Source: Sulfuricella sp. | GTDB taxonomy: Bacteria; Pseudomonadota; Gammaproteobacteria; Burkholderiales; Sulfuricellaceae | Assembly (NCBI GenBank): GCA_018336195.1 | Contig: JAGXQV010000003.1 | Span: forward strand, 1-38,296 | Length of the DNA stretch: 38,296 nt | Reading direction: 5' to 3' | In this document: piece after piece, positions 25,987-33,132 of the stretch | Position numbering within the stretch: the stretch's first letter is position 1 | Layout: each line of letters begins with the position of its first letter | Program-made: the position numbers and the translations under genes | The notes under the pieces: generated by a model | What the model was told of the DNA's origin: nothing | What the model saw: only the letters and a program-made list of their open reading frames with translations | Database searches by the model: none

Positions 25987-26436
25987 CTAATTGCTGATGT
26001 CTGCAGCTTCTTCGGTGCCACCAGGCACACCGTCTTTGCCGTAGGAAATAAGGTCGTAATCACCTTTCTGGCCAGGAGAATGGTAAACGTAGGGCTTGCC
26101 CCACGGGTCTGGTGGGATTTCTTTTTCGAGATACGGGCCGTTCCACTTTGGCTCGTTGCCCGGTCGGAGAATTAATGCATTCAGTCCGAGTTCGGAACTC
26201 GGATAATGCCCTGTATCAAGTCGGAAGTTATCCAGTGCTTTATGAAAAGCATTTATTTGAGCGCGCGCAGTGGTAACTTCGGATTTGCCGACCTGTGAAA
26301 AGAAACGCGGCCCGACATATGCGGTCAGGAGACCAATAATAGCGACGACGACCAGCAATTCGAGCAGTGTGAAGCCGGCGATGCGACAGGGAAAAGTACA
26401 AACGGAATCAGGCAGTTTTTTGGGGGCGGTTTTCAT
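25987..26436 (-). CDS. gspG: Major-type pseudopilin GspG
   Basis: 149 residues. A 21-residue basic leader precedes G-FTLLELLVVVAIIG with the +5 glutamate. The C-terminal part is a textbook GspG: HYPSSELGLNALI, WNGPYLEKEIPPDPWGKPYVY and DYDLISYGKDGVPGG, including the calcium-binding loop. Of the four pseudopilins in the operon this is the one closest to the classical major subunit. It follows the transglycosylase gene by 17 bases and precedes gspF, the usual GspG neighbourhood in compact systems. Confidence 0.94.
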   Translation of the reverse strand: MKTAPKKLPDSVCTFPCRIAGFTLLELLVVVAIIGLLTAYVGPRFFSQVGKSEVTTARAQINAFHKALDNFRLDTGHYPSSELGLNALILRPGNEPKWNGPYLEKEIPPDPWGKPYVYHSPGQKGDYDLISYGKDGVPGGTEEAADISN

Positions 26437-26453
26437 TTAATGGGTGGTGGTAA

Positions 26454-27242
26454 TTAACGAATAATTTCTATTGTTGGCTGGAGAGTTCGTGCAACTGTAG
26501 GTTCTTGCATACTTATGACGCTTTTGTATTCCTGATATTTCGTGAGTATCGATGGGACGTACAACATCGTCTCCTTGAACGGGGGAATATTTTTGCCGTG
26601 GCGGTTTACCGACCCCTCTCCTGCATTGTAAGCAGCAAGCGCCAGAGCAAGGTTCCCGTCGAAAAGGCGCAACAAATCTCGCAGGTAATGGGTTCCCGCA
26701 TCTATGTTTTGCGCCGCAATGGCGGGAGCGCGTGTCCCATATCGTTTTGCCGTTTCAGGCAGCAATTGCATGGCGCCGATGGCCCCTTTTCTGGAGATGG
26801 CATTCATGTTGAACCCCGATTCACGGTTAATCAAAGCAAAGATAAGCGCAGGTTCAACACCGTATTTTTGTGCGGCGATCCGGGTCTGATAAGCGATTTC
26901 CTTCTGAGCCGCCAATTTTTCCACTAATTGCCTATTTGGCGCCATGGTTTTTGCTTCATGGTCTGGTAGGTCGGCCCTAAGAAATAATCGATAGGTGGCA
27001 TCGTAGGCTTGGTTGGAGAAGCGGGGAATGCCTTGCGGGTCATAAGAGAGGTAGATGTCCGTGGTGGAGTCGGCGAAGCATGCACCTGGGCAGCCAAAAG
27101 CCAGGTAACAAATGAGGGGGCGGGAAATGGCATTTTGAATGCAACGGAACGGTATTCTTCGCGCCCATTTTAGTAGGTTGGCAGCGTACCAAATTATGGT
27201 TGCCGGGGTGAGACGCACCAAGCTTAAGTAAGTAATTGCCAA
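26454..27242 (-). CDS. Exported lytic transglycosylase (SLT domain)
   Basis: 262 residues from the chosen start. The C-terminal half is a soluble-lytic-transglycosylase domain with catalytic E141 in ALINRESGFN, GAMQLLP (156-162) and AYNAGEG (204-210). Before it, a DUF4124-like strand (IYLSYDPQGIPRFSNQ) follows a signal-like stretch ending in CFA-DST. It should cut peptidoglycan in the periplasm to make room for the secretion apparatus, as such enzymes do for many envelope machines. There is no ATG in frame. I chose the TTG at 27242 because AGGA lies six bases before it; the frame is open to a TTG at 27308. An out-of-frame ATG nearby also reads as a signal peptide, so a frameshift is possible. 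Confidence 0.82.
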   Translation of the reverse strand: MAITYLSLVRLTPATIIWYAANLLKWARRIPFRCIQNAISRPLICYLAFGCPGACFADSTTDIYLSYDPQGIPRFSNQAYDATYRLFLRADLPDHEAKTMAPNRQLVEKLAAQKEIAYQTRIAAQKYGVEPALIFALINRESGFNMNAISRKGAIGAMQLLPETAKRYGTRAPAIAAQNIDAGTHYLRDLLRLFDGNLALALAAYNAGEGSVNRHGKNIPPFKETMLYVPSILTKYQEYKSVISMQEPTVARTLQPTIEIIR

Positions 27243-28319
27243 TCGTTTTCCTGCTGTATCAAAAATACGTCGAACGCGGTTAACCCAGCGATGAGCGTTG
27301 CCTTGCAACGCAAAGTCTTCTTTTTACAATGGCCTCATGTTCGATGCCTCGTGCTTCCATACTTTGCTCCCGATACCGCCGAATTTCTTCACGATATTTA
27401 CGGGCCTTACCCTAGTCATATTCTTGGCTGAGACAAGCGAAACCATACGCCGAGGCGGCAAATATCCTCAGGGGTGTTTGCCATTTATTCGTCGGCTACT
27501 AAGGGTGATTTTTTAAAAAAAGACATATTTTGTTGCAAATTACATAGTGTGTCCCTAAAAAATAAGAATATGTTTCACATAAACTAACTCCATGAGAGGC
27601 ATTTGTTGTTAACGCAATGTTGTAATGCGTGAATCAATGAATTTCAAAAATGGGCGGCAGTTCGTTTTTTATTCTAGCAAAATATAAAACATAAATGTTA
27701 GAGAAATGCGGAGGTGCGTTGCAACACTTCATCGTCTATGGGGCATGCTCAAGCTGGTACTAAAAAAAATCGGCATCAATGTATTTAACTCGCTGGTGTG
27801 CATAGGGTTGTTGTGGTGCTTCACACACTATGGGCGGGGGTGGTTTTTGAACTGCATAGCGTTTTTGTTGCTCACCTTGTTCCGTCTGCCTCGGCTTGAG
27901 GGTGGAATTAAAATTAAATGATATGTGTTAGCTGTTAATGAAAGAAATTTTTCTTGCTAAATTCCAAATGATATAACTTTGTCATAAATGTGATTAAGGG
28001 TTTGAGCGCGCGATATCACAAAATTATCTCATTGAATAGCTGTTAAAAGTGACAGGTTGTCGTGCCGTTGCGAAGTTGGCAAAATGCAAACCCAGTACAT
28101 GATGAAGAATAAAAAAACAGGGAGCGGAGCCATGCTGGTGAAACGGGTTGTGCCGATTTTTTCGGACCTTCTTTCGAAGCATTATTTCCCTTCTCGGTAT
28201 TCCGACTTGGTGTCTTGGATCGCCTTCATGACAAAGGGTGGTTTCTAAAAGGCTGCTGATAGGATGTTCCGTAGTTGAATGCATCAAATTCATGGTGAGA
28301 GAACGGCCTCATAATCATT
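27243..28319. other. AT-rich spacer between the secretion operon and the surface-protein genes
   Basis: About 1.1 kb, the most AT-rich part of the window, between divergent transcription units. It must hold the promoters of both, but no pair of -35 and -10 boxes stands out well enough to call. Seen: TTTTTTAAAAAA near 27511-27522, runs of A and T around 27540-27700, one possible small membrane ORF (27706-27921), and several other short frames without support. The low GC on this side matches the foreign look of the operon. Confidence 0.6.
27706..27921 (+). CDS. Possible small membrane protein
   Basis: 71 codons from an ATG at 27706, or 57 from a later ATG preceded by GGGGC. The central part is hydrophobic (VFNSLVCIGLLWCF and FLNCIAFLLLTLF), suggesting one or two membrane helices, with basic residues at both ends. 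There is no strong ribosome-binding site and I recognise no family, so it may be a chance ORF in AT-rich sequence. If real, it lies on the strand of the surface-protein genes. Confidence 0.3.
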   Translation: MRRCVATLHRLWGMLKLVLKKIGINVFNSLVCIGLLWCFTHYGRGWFLNCIAFLLLTLFRLPRLEGGIKIK

Positions 28320-31250
28320 ATGCGCAACGACAAAATTGACGGCAGATTGGTTGCATGGAAGAGAGTCTGGTGGGCATTTACCTTATGCTTGCTTGGCTCT
28401 TCGCTGATTGTTCATTCCAGTCAGGAGCGTTACGACTATGACGCCCTTGGTCGTCTGATCCGCTCGATCGGCGGACAAGGGCAGGCAACCGAGTATCTCT
28501 TTGACGCCGTCGGCAACTTGTTGCAGGTTACTTCCTCGGGGGCTGGGGCCGTGCTTGTCCCCACGATCACGTCCATTACGCCTGCATCGGTCCAGCCGGG
28601 GCAGACCGCGTTGGTAACCATCGTAGGCACCGGATTGAGCGGGGCTGCGGTCACTCCTTCTGCCGCCGCACTGGACGTATCCGCTGTTCTTGCCGGTTCC
28701 ACACAAATTTCATTTTTCTTGACTGTAGCGCAGGACGCTACAGTTGGTCAGCAGAGCTTCAAGATCGCCTCGGCTGCTGGCGTGACCACTGCCAACATCA
28801 GCATCGTCGGTGTGCCTCCAAAAATGCTGGTTGAACCGATGCCGCTGGCAATACCCCCGGATAACGTGGGGCGCAATTTCACCATTCGCCTTTCCAAGCC
28901 TGATGTCGTGGATAACGTCATCACGCTGGTCGCGACGAATCAAAATATCGCCGTGTCGCCCGCCACGGTCACGATCCGGGCGGGAGATACTGCCGCGATT
29001 GCGTCAGTAAAAGGCGTTGCTGCGGGCGTTTCGGCGATTACGCTTTCTTCAGCGGGAATGGCGAGTACCTCAATTCCCGTATACGTTACCTCGGAGTTCG
29101 TCGGCATTAGTACCGGCTATGCCGCGCCGTTGGGGGTATTGTTTACGCCGCCGCAAAGTACCGGAAGCGGAGTTCCGCAAATGTTGCGCGGCATTCTCGG
29201 TGTGGCCGTTGGCAAGTATTTGGGAGGCGTGTCGCCGCAATTTGTCGCGGTGGGTACAACCGCCACCCTCACCTTGACTGGCGCAGGTTTGGAGACGGTT
29301 GGCAGCGTTGCTGTTTCTCCATCTGATGGGGTGACTTTGGGGACGCCTCAGCCTGCCCCGGATGGCAAATCCCTTTCGTTACCAATTGTTGTCGCTGCCG
29401 ACGCGCCTGCGATTGTGCACCGCCTGGTGGTCAAGGATACTTTGGGTGTTGCCTTAATCCCTTCCATTCCCAATGCCGACCGCTTTCTTGTCGGTCCGCC
29501 GGCACCCGAAATTCAATCTGTTGATCCGCTAGTCGGAGTGGTCGGAACCAACGTTATTCTTACGGTTCGTGGGCGCAATTTGTCGGGTGTCCAATCTATC
29601 GCCATCCTTCCCATACAAGGAATAAGCTTTGGTGGTTTGCCCACATTGAGTGCCGATGGCACAGCGCTTACGACCCAGATTGCCATTGCCCCTGACGCCG
29701 CGTTAGGGCAACGCACAGTGGTGTTAAACGCGCCTAGCGGGAGTAGTAGCAGCGCCCCTGTACCCGCCAATACCTTCACCGTGGCGCTCCAGGCTGGCCA
29801 GACTTTTGCGCCGTTTGTGTCGGCGCCTTTGGGGGTGACGTTGGCTTCCTCGACCCCGTCTGGGGCGCCGATGTTTAAAACGTCACCTACCGTTGGCGTT
29901 ACTTTCGGCAGGACGGTGACGGGCATTAGCCCCAAAGTAGGCATTATCGGCAGCAGCATGTCGCTGGTGTTGCAAGGTTCCGATCTGAATGGGGTTAGTG
30001 CGGTGCAATTTGCGCCAGCCACCGGAATTACCGCAGGCGCACCGGCTGTTTCAGCCGACGGCAAAACGGTGACGGTCGATTTGACCATTGCCGCCGATGC
30101 ACCGCAAACCGTGCGGGCAATCACCGTATTGGCCGGAAGCGCAAGAGTGCCGTTTGCGCAGGGCGATGGCGATAGGTTTTCCGTCTCGGTGCCGCTGCCC
30201 AGAATCGACGGTATCGACCCTATCGTGCTGCAAGTCGGTCAAGTACCGAAAGTGCTGAACGTGTATGGTGCCAACCTCCAAAATATCAGTGCAGTCAATA
30301 TTATCCCTGGCACCGGCATAACGGTCGGGGTGCCGTCAGTCGTCAATGCTCAGGGAACTCAGGCTACTGTGAGCATTTCCGCCTTGGCCTCGGCGGCGAC
30401 CGGGCCGCGTCTGGTAACGGTAACTGCGCCAACCGGCCAAAGTGGTTCCGATCTGCTGCCCGGCAATACGCTGACGCTGGTGAATAGCGCGCCTTCGCCG
30501 GTTTCGCCGGTGCTTTCCGCTCCGCTGGGCGTATCCATCGCGCCACCCTTGTCATCAAAATCGTTGCCGGTATATGGGCGAGCGCTGGGCGTAACGTTGC
30601 AAAAGGACGTAGTACCGGCCAGCACTTCCATATTGGCGAAGGCATCGGTTGTCGGTGTGGCGCTGGGGTCGGTTGCTTTGGATCGGGCGCCTGCGGCACT
30701 GATGCGCGGAGCTACTGCAACCCTGATGATTAGTGGGGCTGGGCTTGATAAAGCCAGTGCTATTCGTCTGGACCCGGTGAATGGCATTACGTTGGGAACC
30801 CCGTCCATTGCCTCTGACGGCACCAGTATCAGTGTTCCGCTGACCATTGCGGCGGATGCCGCAACAGGAAAACGAAAAATCGTAATCACGACATTAGCGG
30901 GCAGCACCATCGCTTTTGCCGATGCCCTCACAGGAACGCTACAGGTTGGGGTGGGCGCACCGCAACTGGATTCGGTTACGCCTATTCTGGCCAAGCAAGG
31001 CGACCGTGTAACCCTGCTTGTCAGGGGCAGAAATTTCAATGAGGTGCAGGCAGTGGCTTTCACGCCGCCTGACGGAATTATCGTATTCGGCACTCCGGTA
31101 GCGGACTCGACGGGAACCCAAATTCCTATCGACGTCCAAGTACTCGATGGCGCACCGCTCGGCAGTCGCGTATTGCAAGTGGCGGTTCCGGGAGGGATTA
31201 GCAGCGACATACCAGTTCCGGCGAATACGTTTACGGTATATGCCAAGTAA
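28320..31250 (+). CDS. Exported YD-motif and multi-IPT/TIG-domain protein
   Basis: 976 residues. A signal-type hydrophobic stretch (WWAFTLCLLGSSLIVHS) is followed at once by one YD pair of the RHS type (RYDYDALGRLIRSIGG, EYLFDAVGNLLQV). After that come about seven IPT/TIG-like domains, seen as repeats of the pattern P-x-I-x-x-I-x-P...G-x-x-x-x-L-x-V-x-G-x-x-L. An APLGV motif recurs at residues 269, 502 and 734, marking modules of about 233 residues. Ig-like fibres of this sort are usually exported adhesins or surface proteins. A YD motif normally lies in the C-terminal RHS shell; at the N-terminus it looks like the remnant of a longer RHS gene. The gene precedes the glycine-rich protein gene by 58 bases. 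Confidence 0.82.
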   Translation: MRNDKIDGRLVAWKRVWWAFTLCLLGSSLIVHSSQERYDYDALGRLIRSIGGQGQATEYLFDAVGNLLQVTSSGAGAVLVPTITSITPASVQPGQTALVTIVGTGLSGAAVTPSAAALDVSAVLAGSTQISFFLTVAQDATVGQQSFKIASAAGVTTANISIVGVPPKMLVEPMPLAIPPDNVGRNFTIRLSKPDVVDNVITLVATNQNIAVSPATVTIRAGDTAAIASVKGVAAGVSAITLSSAGMASTSIPVYVTSEFVGISTGYAAPLGVLFTPPQSTGSGVPQMLRGILGVAVGKYLGGVSPQFVAVGTTATLTLTGAGLETVGSVAVSPSDGVTLGTPQPAPDGKSLSLPIVVAADAPAIVHRLVVKDTLGVALIPSIPNADRFLVGPPAPEIQSVDPLVGVVGTNVILTVRGRNLSGVQSIAILPIQGISFGGLPTLSADGTALTTQIAIAPDAALGQRTVVLNAPSGSSSSAPVPANTFTVALQAGQTFAPFVSAPLGVTLASSTPSGAPMFKTSPTVGVTFGRTVTGISPKVGIIGSSMSLVLQGSDLNGVSAVQFAPATGITAGAPAVSADGKTVTVDLTIAADAPQTVRAITVLAGSARVPFAQGDGDRFSVSVPLPRIDGIDPIVLQVGQVPKVLNVYGANLQNISAVNIIPGTGITVGVPSVVNAQGTQATVSISALASAATGPRLVTVTAPTGQSGSDLLPGNTLTLVNSAPSPVSPVLSAPLGVSIAPPLSSKSLPVYGRALGVTLQKDVVPASTSILAKASVVGVALGSVALDRAPAALMRGATATLMISGAGLDKASAIRLDPVNGITLGTPSIASDGTSISVPLTIAADAATGKRKIVITTLAGSTIAFADALTGTLQVGVGAPQLDSVTPILAKQGDRVTLLVRGRNFNEVQAVAFTPPDGIIVFGTPVADSTGTQIPIDVQVLDGAPLGSRVLQVAVPGGISSDIPVPANTFTVYAK

Positions 31251-31308
31251 TTGATCTGGGCCAGTGGAAGCATTGATGGGGATTCTGAACTTTGTAAAGG
31301 AGCAGCAA

Positions 31309-32778
31309 ATGAAACGAGTTCTTGGGCAGTGGATGGCAGTTTGTTTTATCGCGGTGGTTCCTGGACTGGCGCTGGCGGCATTCGATAGCGGAAGCACCGG
31401 CGTCGACGGCCCCTTCAATCCGACCGTCAATACGGTAGTCCAACTTCCTCCGTCGGGTGTCTTCAACTTCACCACGGTGAACATCCCAGTGGGAGTGACG
31501 GTGACCTTCAAGAAAAATTCCGCCAATACGCCGGTCGTTATTCTTGCCAGCGGCGACGTGGCTATCGCCGGCGTCCTCGATGTTCGTGCCGCCAAGAGTG
31601 CCGATACCGGCGCGGCAGGGGATGGCAATTTGGGCGACGACGGACTTCCGGGAACGGGGGGGCCGGGCGGATTCGATGGCGGGCGCGGTGGCTTGGCACC
31701 GAATGTTATCGGTGGTTCAGGCGTCGGGCCTGGTGGAGCCACGCCGGGCATTATGTACAACGTTTCCTATCCTTGCGGCGGCGGCGGCGGTGGCTATTCC
31801 CAAGCAGGTTCATCGACTTACTGTGGCGTCTCTGGCCCAGTGGGGGTCAAGGATGTTTCCGGCATGGGGGGGGCAAGCTATGGCTCGTCCGTGTTGTTGC
31901 CATTGGTCGGTGGCTCCGGTGGCGGCGGCGGGATGGGGGGCACCACCTTCGCAGGGTCCGGCGGAGGTGGCGGTGGCGGGGCAATCCTGATCGCTTCAAC
32001 CACGACGGTCAACGTGACCGGTTCAATTCTTGCCGATGGCAGTGCCAGCGGCGCTGCTAATGGCGCTGGGGCCGGCGCGGTTGGCGGTGGCGGAAGCGGC
32101 GGAGCGATCCGGATCGTCGCCAGCACGATCTCGGGTAATGGTACGGTCTCAGCGCAAGGGGGGGCAGTAGGCAGTTCACAAAGTTCATACCAAGGAGGTG
32201 CCTCCGGTGCTCCCGGCCGTGTCCGCCTGGAAGCCTCGGCGATTACCCGTACATCCGCCACGAACCCCGTATTCACTACCGATCTGCCCGGTAGCGTGTT
32301 CGTTGCCGGTGCGCCTACCCTGGCCATCAGCAGTGTTGCCGGCGTTGCCGCCCCGGCGGCACCGACGGGCAACGCCGACATCGTTCTGCCCGCAACTACC
32401 GTCAATCCGGTGACCGTCACCTTCACCACCACCGGCGTGCCGGTGGGCAACACCATCAAGTTGACGGTGACCCCGGCCAGCGGCGCCGCCACTTCGGTTG
32501 TCAGCCCGGCCTTGACCGGTAGTACCACGAGTGCCAGTTCCAGCGTTCAGGTGACTCTGCCCCAAGGGCCGAGCGTGTTGCAAGCGCAGACCACTTACAC
32601 CATCGTCGCCGCCCTGGGCGACGTCATGAGCCGCTACGCCGGTAACGAGCGGGTGGAACGAGTTACCCTGACCGCGATTATGGGCAAGTCCTCCACGGCC
32701 ACGTTGCACACCATCAGCGGAAAGGAATACCAGGTTCCGGCGATGGTGTTGGCATCGCTGGGGGCGGGATTCCAGTAG
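31309..32778 (+). CDS. Exported glycine-rich surface protein, beta-helix-like
   Basis: 489 residues. The ATG at 31309 has AAGGAG seven bases before it; a longer frame from 31264 lacks one. A clear Sec signal (MKRVLGQWMAVCFIAVVPGLALA-AFD) is followed by short strand repeats (FNFTTVNIPVGVTVTF, VVILASGDVAIAGVLDV). Next is a long glycine-rich part with runs such as GGGGGGY and SGGGGGGGAIL, then serine/threonine-rich beta sequence. This resembles exported proteins of proteobacteria predicted to fold as beta-helices. No anchor, PEP-CTERM or LPXTG signal is seen at the C-terminus. It is probably co-transcribed with the YD/TIG gene before it. The function is not known; a surface structural or adhesive role is a guess. 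Confidence 0.78.
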   Translation: MKRVLGQWMAVCFIAVVPGLALAAFDSGSTGVDGPFNPTVNTVVQLPPSGVFNFTTVNIPVGVTVTFKKNSANTPVVILASGDVAIAGVLDVRAAKSADTGAAGDGNLGDDGLPGTGGPGGFDGGRGGLAPNVIGGSGVGPGGATPGIMYNVSYPCGGGGGGYSQAGSSTYCGVSGPVGVKDVSGMGGASYGSSVLLPLVGGSGGGGGMGGTTFAGSGGGGGGGAILIASTTTVNVTGSILADGSASGAANGAGAGAVGGGGSGGAIRIVASTISGNGTVSAQGGAVGSSQSSYQGGASGAPGRVRLEASAITRTSATNPVFTTDLPGSVFVAGAPTLAISSVAGVAAPAAPTGNADIVLPATTVNPVTVTFTTTGVPVGNTIKLTVTPASGAATSVVSPALTGSTTSASSSVQVTLPQGPSVLQAQTTYTIVAALGDVMSRYAGNERVERVTLTAIMGKSSTATLHTISGKEYQVPAMVLASLGAGFQ

Positions 32779-32782
32779 GCAG

Positions 32783-32801
32783 TCCTGTTGATGAAACAGG
32801 A
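32783..32801 (+). terminator. Hairpin after the glycine-rich protein gene
   Basis: TCCTGTT (32783-32789) and AACAGGA (32795-32801) form a perfect 7-bp stem around GATGA, four bases after the stop codon. No T-run follows, so it is a terminator candidate by position only. Confidence 0.45.
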
Positions 32802-32803
32802 TA

Positions 32804-32884
32804 GTCGTAGGAGCGGGCTTGCCCGCGATTTCCAGAGCGTTGCTTCGTGGCAATGCGATGTCGCGGGCAGAGCTCCGCTACGAC
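32804..32884. repeat. REP-like palindromic element (BIME-like pair)
   Basis: The element folds back on itself. The outer arms GTCGTAG (32804-32810) and CTACGAC (32878-32884) are perfect complements, as are the inner arms GCCCGCGA (32821-32828) and TCGCGGGC (32861-32868). The left half also holds GCGGGC-TT-GCCCGC. The core GGAGCGGGCTTGCCCGCGA is the same kind of sequence as the REP elements of Pseudomonas and related bacteria, which occur in many intergenic copies mobilised by RAYT transposases. Only this copy was noticed here, with no transposase gene in the window. Confidence 0.65.
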
Positions 32885-32945
32885 GTTCCTACGTTTCAAC
32901 GTGACGGATTAACCCGCCGGCTGAAGAAATCGGCTATTTCCCCCC

Positions 32946-32986
32946 GTTACCTTTTTGCTATACGCGACGCGCCGCAAAAAGGTAAC
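32946..32986. repeat. Perfect 13-bp inverted repeat upstream of the giant gene
   Basis: GTTACCTTTTTGC (32946-32958) and GCAAAAAGGTAAC (32974-32986) are exact complements around a 15-base loop. The arms are richer in A/T than their surroundings. It lies about 145 bases before the giant gene. Read as RNA it is a strong hairpin; as DNA it could be an operator or a mobile repeat. The rest of the spacer to 33132 shows GAGG near the expected ribosome-binding position and nothing else I can name. Confidence 0.6.
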
Positions 32987-33132
32987 AAGAGGAGACCAGT
33001 CGCGAATCCGGTGATAGCGATATTTCCAGGCCACACCGGCACGGAAACGTTTGGGAATCGACAGCACCGGCATCCGCATCGATAACCGATAAAAAAAGAA
33101 CCGACGTCTTGAACTTGAGGGAGCTTGAAGCA

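Noticed and set aside
27280-27360. 26-residue minus-strand frame upstream of the transglycosylase gene
   Set aside because: A charged leader-like peptide is possible, but there is no clear ribosome-binding site and nothing suggests attenuation.
27298-27516. 72-codon plus-strand frame beside the transglycosylase start
   Set aside because: It overlaps the 5' region of the divergent operon, has no ribosome-binding site and no recognisable product.
28057-28248. 63-codon plus-strand frame before the TIG gene
   Set aside because: No ribosome-binding site, no family and mixed composition; AT-rich spacers give such frames by chance.
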